In this document: piece after piece, positions 45,466 to 53,788 of the stretch
Numbering within the stretch: the stretch's first letter is position 1
How the letters are laid out: each line of letters begins with the position of its first letter
Source: Komagataeibacter sucrofermentans DSM 15973
GTDB taxonomy: Bacteria > Pseudomonadota > Alphaproteobacteria > Acetobacterales > Acetobacteraceae
Length of the DNA: 64,000 bases
NCBI RefSeq assembly: GCF_040581405.1
Contig: NZ_CP137157.1
Coordinates: forward strand, 1,182,001 to 1,246,000
Reading direction: 5' to 3'
Notes under the pieces: generated by a model
Seen by the model: only the letters and a program-made list of their open reading frames with translations
Databases searched by the model: none
What the model was told of the DNA's origin: nothing
Made by a program: the position numbers and the translations under genes

Positions 45466-47856
45466 TCAGTTCCCGTCAGGCAGGCTGTAGGCGACGATGT
45501 AGTCACCAAGCTTGGTGCCGAATGACCCGTGGCCGCCATCGGCGGTGACGATGTACTGCTTGCCATCAACCGCATAGGTCATGGGCGTGGACTGGCCACC
45601 GGCGGGCAGGCGGTCCTGCCACAGCACGCGGCCATCGGTCACGTCATAGGCGCGGATGTAGTAATCGAGCGTCGAGGTCAGGAACGCCACGCCACCAGCC
45701 GTGGTGAGCGGACCGCCAAGGCTGGGCACGCCCATCTTGATGGGCAGGGGCAGCGGCGCACTGTCACGGATCGTGCCGTTGCGGTGCTTCCACACGATCT
45801 TGTTGGTGCGCAGGTCGATGCCCGACATGTAGCCCCAGGCGGGCTGCTTGCACGGCAGGCCAAACGGCGAGAGGAACGGATGCAGGTCCACGCCATAAGG
45901 CACGCCAAACTGCGGCTGCACGCCACTCTCCGAGCCAGAGGGCAGGGACTTGTCAGGCGTTGCCGGGTTGTTCGGCCCACGCGGGATCAGTTTGGATACG
46001 AACGGAATGGCGATGGGGTTGGCAATCGCGATCTGGCGCACGGGATCAACCGCAAGGCCGCCCCATTCGAACATGCCGAGATTGCCGGGGAAGACCAGCG
46101 TGCCCTGCAGCGAAGGCGGCGTGAACGTGCCATCATAGCGCAGGCGGTGGAACATGATGCGGCAGACCAGCTGGTCATACATCGTGCCGCCCCACATGTC
46201 GGCATCGGTCAGGAGCTTGCTGGGGCGGAAGGTCAGTTGCGAGAAGGGCTGCGTGGGCGAGAGATGGTCGCCCGGCGCGGCCCCCTGCGGCACGGGGCGC
46301 TCGGGGGCGGGCACCACGGGCTGGCCGTTGCGCCGGTCAAGCACGAAGATGTTGCCGGTCTTGGCCGGAGCATACAGGGTGGGGATGACCTCGCCCTGTT
46401 CGTTGCGGATATCGACCAGGCTGGGCTGGGCGGGGATGTCCATGTCCCACAGGTCATGGTGCACGGTCTGGTAGGACCAGACCAGCTTGCCGGTGGAGGC
46501 GTTCAGCGCCACGATCGAGCTTGCATAGCGCTCGGCATCGGCACCGCGGTTGCCGCCCCATATATCGGGCGTCTGCACGCCCATGGGGATGTAGATCAGG
46601 TCGAGCTTGGCGTCATAGGATGACGTGATCCACGAATTGGGGGAGTTGGGCACGAAGGTATGGTGCTCGGACGGCATCTCGTTCGGGTCGGGATTGCCGG
46701 GGTCGAACGCCCATTTCAGCGCGCCGGTATGCACGTCGAAGCCACGTGTCACCCCCGAGGGCTCGTGCGTGGAATAGTTGTCGGTCACGGCGCCGGACAC
46801 GATCACGGTGGTATCGGTCACGACCGGGGGGGAGGTGGGTTCATAAAAGCCCAGCGTCTTGACCGGCATGCCGTCCTGCAGGTTCACCACGCCATTATTG
46901 CCAAAGCTGGCGCAGCGCGCGCCGGTTGCGGCATCGAGCGCGAAAAGCTGGCCATCATTGGTGGGCAGGAAGATGCGGCGTGCGCACTCGACCGGGCTTG
47001 CCGCCCCATCTGCTGCCTGCGCGTCATCCGCCTTGTCCTCGTGATAGGACACGCCACGGCAGGTCAGGTGCTGGAAAGTGGGGTTGTACGCCAGCTTGGG
47101 GTCGAACTTCCAACGTGGCTTGCCCGTTTTCGCATCAAGCGCGAACAGGATCTGGTGGGGCGTGCACAGATAGAGCGTATCACGGATCTTGATGGGCGTG
47201 ACCTCATCGGTGATTTCACCGGGGTCATTGGGGCCGCGCAGGTCGCCGGTGCGGAATGTCCAGGCCACCTTCAGCTTGCTGACATTGCTGGCATTGACCT
47301 GCCTGAGCGGGGAGAAGCGATCACCAAACTGGGTGCGGCCATAAGCCTGCCAATCCTCATCGGGCATCTGGTGGGCATCGCCCGGCTCGGGGGCATTCTG
47401 CGCTACTGCTGGCAGGTTGCCTGCAATATCCTGCGGGTCCTGTGTCAGGGCAGCACCCACCACCACCACGGCGGCGGCAATCGCGCCAAACAGGGGCAGG
47501 CGGGTGGCGGGGCCTGCGGGGTGCAGGTGGCGCGTTACCCACGGAAGGGCAAGCACGATGCCGATGGGCACCAGAATATCGCCACGCGGCGCGAGCGCCC
47601 AGAAATCAAACCCGGCTTCCTGCACGGCCCATACCATCGTGCCAAGCAGGAGCACGGCATAGACCGTAAGCGCCATGGCCTGCCGCCGTAACAGCAGCAC
47701 GGCCGTGGCCAGCAGCAGGGCGCCGGCGACGACATAATAAAAGGAGCCGCCGATGAGACACAGCCATAGCCCGCCTCCCAGCAGGTAGAGACCCGTCAGG
47801 GCGCAGACGGCAATGGCCGCAGCGAGAAGGGGAGCCGAGCGTATGAGGCTATTCAT
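45466..47856 (-). CDS. gcd: Membrane-bound PQQ-dependent glucose dehydrogenase
   Basis: Oxidises glucose to gluconolactone in the periplasm and passes electrons to ubiquinone. The 796-aa protein has the same length as E. coli Gcd. Five hydrophobic helices fill about the first 140 residues, followed by an eight-bladed PQQ propeller. Matching segments include LYLCTPHQILFALDAKTGK, LTCRGVSYHEDKAD, and IPMGVQTPDIWGGNRG, where the Asp is the general base region in E. coli. The ATG follows CAGGAAAACTT. Monocistronic. Produces the substrate for the GntP permease and possibly for the periplasmic lactonase. Confidence 0.95.
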   Translation of the reverse strand: MNSLIRSAPLLAAAIAVCALTGLYLLGGGLWLCLIGGSFYYVVAGALLLATAVLLLRRQAMALTVYAVLLLGTMVWAVQEAGFDFWALAPRGDILVPIGIVLALPWVTRHLHPAGPATRLPLFGAIAAAVVVVGAALTQDPQDIAGNLPAVAQNAPEPGDAHQMPDEDWQAYGRTQFGDRFSPLRQVNASNVSKLKVAWTFRTGDLRGPNDPGEITDEVTPIKIRDTLYLCTPHQILFALDAKTGKPRWKFDPKLAYNPTFQHLTCRGVSYHEDKADDAQAADGAASPVECARRIFLPTNDGQLFALDAATGARCASFGNNGVVNLQDGMPVKTLGFYEPTSPPVVTDTTVIVSGAVTDNYSTHEPSGVTRGFDVHTGALKWAFDPGNPDPNEMPSEHHTFVPNSPNSWITSSYDAKLDLIYIPMGVQTPDIWGGNRGADAERYASSIVALNASTGKLVWSYQTVHHDLWDMDIPAQPSLVDIRNEQGEVIPTLYAPAKTGNIFVLDRRNGQPVVPAPERPVPQGAAPGDHLSPTQPFSQLTFRPSKLLTDADMWGGTMYDQLVCRIMFHRLRYDGTFTPPSLQGTLVFPGNLGMFEWGGLAVDPVRQIAIANPIAIPFVSKLIPRGPNNPATPDKSLPSGSESGVQPQFGVPYGVDLHPFLSPFGLPCKQPAWGYMSGIDLRTNKIVWKHRNGTIRDSAPLPLPIKMGVPSLGGPLTTAGGVAFLTSTLDYYIRAYDVTDGRVLWQDRLPAGGQSTPMTYAVDGKQYIVTADGGHGSFGTKLGDYIVAYSLPDGN

Positions 47857-47992
47857 AAGTTTTCCTGATTACCGTGATACAGTCCGAACATTTTCAATAA
47901 GAAAACGTAGGACACGCCATCAGGTCAAGCCCAACTTTATGAACAAAACGTGTGTCTTAATATGTCAGGGGGTTAGATTTCCCCCTGAATAT

Positions 47993-49474
47993 CTATTCCC
48001 CGGTAGATATAACCTCACGCAACGTAACCTGGGTTCCTCGGTCGCGAACTGACTGGCGCAGCGCCAGGTAGCGCTGCACGAAAACCGTGCTTTCCTGCAG
48101 ATCCCAGCCTGCAAAGGCGGTCATGTCCAGCGCATCTTCAAGGTGTGTCGAGGCTGCCTTGACCCGGTCTTCATCGGTCAAATGGGGCTCGACCACATCA
48201 TAGACCGTGCCTTTATCATCACGCCCGCGTAAATATTCCGCATAGCAGGCCACAACGAAGGCGATGCGCTCGACCGGGCGGCCATGGGCGATCACGCCCA
48301 TGGCGGTGCTCTTGATGAACATGGACAGCTTGGAGGTGCTGTCAAAGGCAATGCGCAGCAGCTGGTCGCTGATCGCCTTGTTGCGGAAACGGTGCAGCAG
48401 CCGCCTGCCATAATCCCTCAGCGCCATGCCCGGGGGCGCGTGCAGCAGGGGCTCGGCATCGAAGGCCAGATACTGCTCAACCAGCGCGACCTCGTTCAGG
48501 TCGAGCATGATCTCGCTGACAAAGCGGTAGCCCGACAGTACGCCCGAAAGCCCGAGCAGCGAGTGCGAGGCATTGAGCATGTGCAGCTTCACCGCCTCAT
48601 AGGGCTCGACATTATCGGTAAACTGCACGCCCACGGCATCGAGTTCCGGGCGCCCTGCGCAGAATTTGTCCTCGATGACCCACTGGATGAAATCCTCGCA
48701 GAAAACCGGAATACGGTCATCAAGCCCGCTTTCGGCATCAAGGCGCTTCACGTCCTCCGGGTGCACGGCAGGGGTGATGCGGTCCACCATGGTGCAGGGG
48801 AAGGTGACATTCTCCTCCATCCACTGCGCCAGCCCCGCATCACGCGCCCGCGCCCAGCCAAGGAAGGCCGCGCGCGCCACGTGGCCGTTCTGGGGCAGGT
48901 TGTCACACGACAGGATGGTGAACGGACCCGCGCCACTCTCGCGCCGCTGGCGCAGGGCCTCGGTCAGCAGGCCGAACACGGTGTGCGGCACGTCGCGCTT
49001 CAGGTCTTCGGCAATGACCGGGTGATCGAGGGGGAAGGCGCCATTTTCATCAACGTAATAACCGCCCTCGGTCACGGTCAGGCTGACAATGCGGATGGCA
49101 GGGTCGGCGAGGCGGGCGATGGTGGCGGCCCGGTTGGCGGGGGCGTACATATATTCCGTAATGGAGCCGATCACGTGCACCACGTTTGGCGCATCGGGCG
49201 CGCATTCGGTCAGGGAATACAGGCAGTCCTGCGCCGCCATGTCCTGTGCCTTGAGCGCCTCATGCGGGTTTTCCATCAGGCCGATGCCCAGCAGGCCCCA
49301 GTCCTGCTGGCCCGGGCGCGCCAGCACGCGGTCGATATAGACGGCCTGATGGGCACGATGAAAGTTGCCAACGCTGATATGCGCGATGCCGGGCGTTACC
49401 TTGCTGCGGTCATAGGCAGGCACCACGATCTCGGGCGGCAGGTGGGGCAGGGATGTATTGCTAAGTGGGGTCAT
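47993..49474 (-). CDS. Mannitol/polyol dehydrogenase family protein
   Basis: NAD(P)-dependent long-chain polyol dehydrogenase of about 493 aa, related to mannitol 2-dehydrogenase and fructuronate/mannonate oxidoreductase. Rossmann region ISVGNFHRAHQAVYIDRVL; signature VTEGGYYVDENGAF; catalytic Lys-x4-Asn-x2-His in KLHMLNASHSLL near residue 300, identical in spacing to Pseudomonas mannitol 2-dehydrogenase. Interconverting mannitol and fructose is likely, but arabinitol or mannonate substrates cannot be excluded. ATG 49480 is an alternative start. Confidence 0.88.
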   Translation of the reverse strand: MTPLSNTSLPHLPPEIVVPAYDRSKVTPGIAHISVGNFHRAHQAVYIDRVLARPGQQDWGLLGIGLMENPHEALKAQDMAAQDCLYSLTECAPDAPNVVHVIGSITEYMYAPANRAATIARLADPAIRIVSLTVTEGGYYVDENGAFPLDHPVIAEDLKRDVPHTVFGLLTEALRQRRESGAGPFTILSCDNLPQNGHVARAAFLGWARARDAGLAQWMEENVTFPCTMVDRITPAVHPEDVKRLDAESGLDDRIPVFCEDFIQWVIEDKFCAGRPELDAVGVQFTDNVEPYEAVKLHMLNASHSLLGLSGVLSGYRFVSEIMLDLNEVALVEQYLAFDAEPLLHAPPGMALRDYGRRLLHRFRNKAISDQLLRIAFDSTSKLSMFIKSTAMGVIAHGRPVERIAFVVACYAEYLRGRDDKGTVYDVVEPHLTDEDRVKAASTHLEDALDMTAFAGWDLQESTVFVQRYLALRQSVRDRGTQVTLREVISTGE

Positions 49475-49724
49475 GACCATATTCCACGGAAAAGATTTTT
49501 CGACGCCTAATCAGAAAAGACCCATGCGGCAACCCGCCCGCATGCGCGTGTGGCGCCTGCCTGCCTGCGGGGCATGGTCAAAAATCGCGCTACCCCGCCC
49601 ATTGGCCCAAGGCCGGGTGGAAAACATGTTTTTTATTATGCCACGCAGGAGAGGGCAGCCTGCTGGCGCGGCCATGCATAATCATCTCTTCCGGCGCGGC
49701 CCCCTGATCGGATAGAAGGAAGGG

Positions 49725-51188
49725 GTGAATACCATCCAGAATCCTCCCTCCGCTGAGTCCCGCCAGCCGGACTCGCTGCTTGGCGCGCTGCTGACCAACA
49801 ACAAGGCTTATGATCGCGTTTCCGACTTCCTGACCGGCGCCCATTTTGCCGATGAGATCAACGGGAAGATCTATGATGCGATTTCGCAGCATATCGAGGA
49901 TGGCAAGCTGGCCGATCCGGTCACGCTGCGCATCTATTTCCAGAATACCGGCGTGCTCGATCCCGTAGGCGGCACGGCCTATCTCGCCAAGCTGCTGACA
50001 TCGATGGTCGGCATCATCAACGCCGCTGACTATGGGCGCGTGATCCATGATGCCTGGATCCGCCGCCAGTTGATCGATATCGGGCAGGACGTGGTGAACA
50101 ACGCCTTTGGCGCGCGCCCCGACCTTGATGGCCCCGACCAGATCGCCGCCAGCGAGGAGGCGCTGTTTCGCCTGGCCACCGAGAAAGGGCAGGATGGCGG
50201 CTTCCTGTCCTTTGACCGCGCTCTGGCCGATGCGGTCAAGATTGCCCAGCATGCCTTTGACCGCGATGGCGACGTGGTGGGCCTGACCACCGGCCTGCGT
50301 GATCTCGACAAGAAAACCGGCGGTCTGCATCCATCCGATCTGCTGATCCTGGCCGGGCGCCCCGCCATGGGCAAGACGGCGCTGGCCACCAAGATCGCGT
50401 TCTCCGCCGCGCGCTCGCTCATGCAGGCCGCGCGCGAGGCCGAGGATGACGCCAAGCCCAAGGGCTCGGTGGCCATCTTCTCGCTGGAAATGTCGGCCGA
50501 GCAGCTCGCCACCCGTATCCTGTCCGAGCAATCCAGCGTATCGGGCGAGAAAATCCGCCGTGGCGAACTGGTGCAGAAGGAATTCGACCGCTTTGTGCAG
50601 GTCAGCCGTGAACTGTCGCAACTGCCGCTGCATATTGACGATACGCCCGCCATTACGCTCTCGGCCATGCGCACGCGCTGCCGCAGGCTGGCGCGCACCA
50701 AGGGGCTGAGCCTTGTGGTGGTCGATTACCTGCAGCTTATGCGCCCCTCGGTCGGCACCAAGGCTGATAACCGCGTGCTCGAGATCTCCATGATCACGCA
50801 GGGGCTCAAGGCGCTGGCCAAGGAACTGTCGGTGCCGGTCATTGCGCTGTCACAGCTGTCGCGCCAGGTGGAGAGCAGGGAAGACAAGCGGCCGATGCTG
50901 TCGGACCTGCGTGAATCCGGTTCGATCGAGCAGGATGCCGATGCGGTGATGTTCGTCTATCGCGATCAGTACTACCTGCAGCAGCGCCAGCCCAAGGAAA
51001 CCTCCTACGATTCCGTGGACAAGTACCAGACCGCGATGGAGGAGTGGCAGCGCAAGATGGACCTGGCCCATAACCGCGCCGAGCTGATTCTGGAAAAGCA
51101 GCGTCATGGCCCGACAGGGACGGTGAACCTGTTCTTCGAAGGTGAGTTCACGCGCTTTGGCGATCTGGACATGTTCCACGACGCTTAA
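49725..51188 (+). CDS. dnaB: Replicative DNA helicase
   Basis: Hexameric helicase that unwinds DNA ahead of the chromosomal replisome. The 487-aa protein has the N-terminal helical DnaB domain (LLGALLTNNKAYDRVSDFL) and a RecA-like C-domain with Walker A GRPAMGKTALATKIAF, Walker B LVVVDYLQLMRP and the DnaB-type ALSQLSRQVESREDKRP. It starts at GTG 49725, with AGAAGGAAGG upstream. The long acidic linker between the domains is normal. Monocistronic. Confidence 0.96.
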   Translation: MNTIQNPPSAESRQPDSLLGALLTNNKAYDRVSDFLTGAHFADEINGKIYDAISQHIEDGKLADPVTLRIYFQNTGVLDPVGGTAYLAKLLTSMVGIINAADYGRVIHDAWIRRQLIDIGQDVVNNAFGARPDLDGPDQIAASEEALFRLATEKGQDGGFLSFDRALADAVKIAQHAFDRDGDVVGLTTGLRDLDKKTGGLHPSDLLILAGRPAMGKTALATKIAFSAARSLMQAAREAEDDAKPKGSVAIFSLEMSAEQLATRILSEQSSVSGEKIRRGELVQKEFDRFVQVSRELSQLPLHIDDTPAITLSAMRTRCRRLARTKGLSLVVVDYLQLMRPSVGTKADNRVLEISMITQGLKALAKELSVPVIALSQLSRQVESREDKRPMLSDLRESGSIEQDADAVMFVYRDQYYLQQRQPKETSYDSVDKYQTAMEEWQRKMDLAHNRAELILEKQRHGPTGTVNLFFEGEFTRFGDLDMFHDA

Positions 51189-51202
51189 GGGAAGGGTGAA
51201 AG

Positions 51203-51230
51203 TGATGCGCCGTGCCCGGGCGGCGCATCA
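51203..51230. terminator. Hairpin downstream of dnaB
   Basis: TGATGCGCC at 51203-51211 and its perfect complement at 51222-51230 flank a 10-base GC loop, 15 bases after the dnaB stop. No T-tract follows. The rest of the dnaB-comM gap to 51482 shows no further gene or motif. Confidence 0.5.
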
Positions 51231-51482
51231 TCGTGGCACATCGGCCACATGCAGCACGGCATGGCTGGCTGGGACAGCAGCGTGCACAAAACCGCACAGC
51301 CAGAATGGGATGATGAAGGCAGACAGGTCAGGCACAGGCCCCCTCTTCCCCACGCATCTAAAAGTTTTATAAGAAATATTATGCCAACAAATTCGATGTG
51401 AAAGAAGGCCGGGCGCATGATCTGGCCAGTTTCGCCATGTTCCATAATGGTCAAGTTGCCCGCAATCCGGCATCATCCACAC

Positions 51483-52994
51483 ATGACTGATACGGCGCTC
51501 GCATCGATCTGCGGTTTTGCATTTTCCGGCATCGAGGCCGTTCCTGTCAAAGTCGAGGTCCAGCTTTCTGTTGGCCTGCCATCTTTCCTGATCGTGGGCC
51601 TGCCAGACAAGGCGATCAATGAATCGCGTGAGCGCGTGCGCGCGGCCCTGTCGGCCATGGGGCTTGCGCTGCCGGCCAAGCGCATCGTGGTCAACATGGT
51701 GCCTGCCAGCCTGATGAAGGAAGGATCGCATTTCGACCTGCCCATCGCTCTTGCCCTGCTTGTCGTCATGGGGTTGCTTTCGGGTGATATGGCGCAGCGT
51801 TATGCAGCCTTGGGCGAACTGTCGCTCGATGGTGGCGTCAACCCGGTCTGTGGCGTGTTGCCCGCCGCCATGACGGCGGCCAGCCTGTCGCTCGGGCTCA
51901 TCTGCCCCGCAGCCCAGGGCGTCGAGGCCCGCTGGGCCAGTGAGGAGATGGATATCCTTGCTATCCGCTCCCTGCCCGAGCTGCTCAACCATTTCCGTGG
52001 CCAGCAGGTGATCGAGCCGGTCGAACTGCCCCCCATTGCGCCAGAAGACCTGGGCACCCTGCCCGACCTTGCTGATATCCGTGGCATGGAAACCGCCCGT
52101 CGCGCGCTGGAAATCGCCGCCGCAGGCCGCCATTCGCTGCTTATGGTCGGGCCGCCGGGTGCGGGCAAATCCATGCTGGCCGCCCGCCTGCCCGGCATCA
52201 TGCCCGACCTGACTGCTGTTGAAATGCTGGAAATCAGCCGCATCCACAGTATTGGCGGCCTGCTGAAGGATGGCCAGCCCGTGCGCCGGCCGCCGTTCCG
52301 TGATCCGCATCATTCCTCCAGCCCCGCCGCCCTGAGCGGTGGCGGTGCGCGGGCGCGGCCTGGCGAGGTCAGCCTGGCGCATCGTGGCGTGCTGTTTTTG
52401 GATGAAATGCCCGAATTCGGTCGTTCGGCGCTCGAAGTACTGCGCCAGCCGATGGAAACCGGCAGCATTTCCATCGCCCGGGCTGCGGCCCATGTCACCT
52501 ACCCTGCCCGCTTCCAGCTTATTGCCGCCATGAACCCGTGCAAATGCGGCTATCTGGGTGATGCGGCGCAGGAATGCCGTAAGGCGCCCCGCTGTGGCGA
52601 GGACTATCAGGGCCGCCTGTCCGGCCCGCTGCTCGATCGGCTGGATATGACCGTGCATGTCGAACCGATGCCCCTGAGCCGCATTGCCGAACTCAAGGGT
52701 GGCGAGGCCAGCGCCATCGTGGCGGCCCGCGTGCGCGAGGCTGTGGCCCGGCAGCAGGCCCGCCAGGGCGAAGCCCGTAATGCCGAGGCCTCGACCGATG
52801 ATTTCCGCATAACCGCGCAGGCGCGTGATTTTGCCGTGCAGGCTGCTGAAAAGATGCGTCTTTCCGCCCGTGGCTTCACCCGCCTGCTCCGCGTGGGCCG
52901 CACCATAGCTGATCTGGGCGCGCAGCCCGATGTGGAACGCGGCCATATTGCCGAGGCCCTGGCCTACCGCTTCCGCCGTGCGGGTGGAAAATGA
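51483..52994 (+). CDS. comM: ComM/YifB-family Mg-chelatase-like AAA ATPase
   Basis: A 503-aa ATPase. The N-terminal ChlI/LonC-like domain reads SICGFAFSGIEAVPVKVEV and FLIVGLPDKAINESRERV. The AAA core has Walker A GPPGAGKSMLAARLPG, Walker B VLFLDEMPEF, and the C-terminal Mg_chelatase_C domain. A Cys-rich MNPCKCGYLGD is typical of the family. In Vibrio, ComM is a branch-migration helicase used in natural transformation. Together with comF (17.5 kb) this hints at competence genes, but no uptake apparatus is present here. Start ATG 51483 lacks a clear ribosome-binding site. Confidence 0.92.
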   Translation: MTDTALASICGFAFSGIEAVPVKVEVQLSVGLPSFLIVGLPDKAINESRERVRAALSAMGLALPAKRIVVNMVPASLMKEGSHFDLPIALALLVVMGLLSGDMAQRYAALGELSLDGGVNPVCGVLPAAMTAASLSLGLICPAAQGVEARWASEEMDILAIRSLPELLNHFRGQQVIEPVELPPIAPEDLGTLPDLADIRGMETARRALEIAAAGRHSLLMVGPPGAGKSMLAARLPGIMPDLTAVEMLEISRIHSIGGLLKDGQPVRRPPFRDPHHSSSPAALSGGGARARPGEVSLAHRGVLFLDEMPEFGRSALEVLRQPMETGSISIARAAAHVTYPARFQLIAAMNPCKCGYLGDAAQECRKAPRCGEDYQGRLSGPLLDRLDMTVHVEPMPLSRIAELKGGEASAIVAARVREAVARQQARQGEARNAEASTDDFRITAQARDFAVQAAEKMRLSARGFTRLLRVGRTIADLGAQPDVERGHIAEALAYRFRRAGGK

Positions 52995-53015
52995 CCCGAA
53001 AGCGATTTTTCCCTC

Positions 53016-53044
53016 TTGCGCCCCCCGCCTGGCTGGACTAAATA
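53016..53044 (+). promoter_or_regulatory. Sigma-70 type promoter of tRNA-Val
   Basis: TTGCGC at 53016-53021 and TAAATA at 53039-53044 with an optimal 17-base spacer, ending 18 bases before the tRNA. A GC-rich spacer is normal for this genome. Confidence 0.65.
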
Positions 53045-53062
53045 AGCCCCACCGAAGCGGAT

Positions 53063-53137
53063 GGGTGCGTAGCTCAGCGGTAGAGCATCGCCTTCACACG
53101 GCGGGGGTCACAGGTTCAATCCCTGTCGCACCCACCA
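53063..53137 (+). tRNA. tRNA-Val (anticodon CAC)
   Basis: A complete 75-base cloverleaf. Acceptor stem GGGTGCG pairs with CGCACCC; D arm GCTC...GAGC; anticodon loop TTCACAC gives anticodon CAC for valine GTG codons; T arm ACAGG-TTCAATC-CCTGT. The CCA end is encoded. The first anticodon-stem pair is T-G. It lies 68 bases after the comM stop and stands alone, with no other tRNA beside it. Confidence 0.97.
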
Positions 53138-53297
53138 TCCGGCCTAATCCCTTACAATATAAGCGTAAAAACTGCATTGCAGCAGCCCATCACAATGGGT
53201 CTGACGCATGCGGCGCATTGCTGTGCGGTCGGTTGGCCGTTCATGCCAGCCTCTGGCGGCCTCCCCCGAAAATAAAAGCTTTCAAAAACAGAGCGTC

Positions 53298-53678
53298 CTA
53301 CGGCACGTCGCCCAACGCATCCCGGCATTTGACGTAGGACAGTTTGTCCTGAAACAGGAACAGCACGTAGTAATCCAGCGTGCGACGGCGCTTGCGGGTG
53401 GGATTGGTGTAGAACGGAAAGACATCAAACGGCCCGTCATACCCTTCCGGCACGGGCTCGCGTTCGGTTATGCAGCGCACCCTGAACAGCGGCGCATAGA
53501 CAGTAGCGTCCGCTTCCGTGCGCCGGACATGAAACAGGTTGCGGCGGAACTTGCGCAGCCGCTCGGGCAGGACAAAGATCATGTTCTGCTCAAGAAAATT
53601 CTGCGGCGGGTTACGGTCGCGCAGATATTTCATGTCCTGTGGCATGTCACAGAAGAAATTGGTGTCCTGTACGATCAT
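53298..53678 (-). CDS. Hypothetical protein (126 aa)
   Basis: No family was recognised. It has a Pro/Phe/Tyr-rich, basic composition: LPERLRKFRRNLFHVRRTEA, then PFDVFPFYTNPTRKRRRTLD and YYVLFLFQDKLSYVKC. The Phe/Tyr-rich tail suggests a small beta fold. It has no signal peptide or membrane helix. Located downstream of the 642-aa unknown on the same strand with a gap of about 110 bases, so it might belong to that operon. Confidence 0.6.
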   Translation of the reverse strand: MIVQDTNFFCDMPQDMKYLRDRNPPQNFLEQNMIFVLPERLRKFRRNLFHVRRTEADATVYAPLFRVRCITEREPVPEGYDGPFDVFPFYTNPTRKRRRTLDYYVLFLFQDKLSYVKCRDALGDVP

Positions 53679-53788
53679 GGTGCGGTCGGTCTTCCTCCAT
53701 GCCGGTCATGGCCGGTTCATTGCATACGGGCCGGTCAGGCAGGCATAAGCCTCACACCTGCCCGTCGTCACCCGGCATGACGGCCTGC

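Noticed and set aside
51228-52946. Minus-strand ORF of 572 codons opposite comM
   Set aside because: Shadow frame with His/Gly/Gln-rich composition and no recognisable motif; comM on the other strand is full length.
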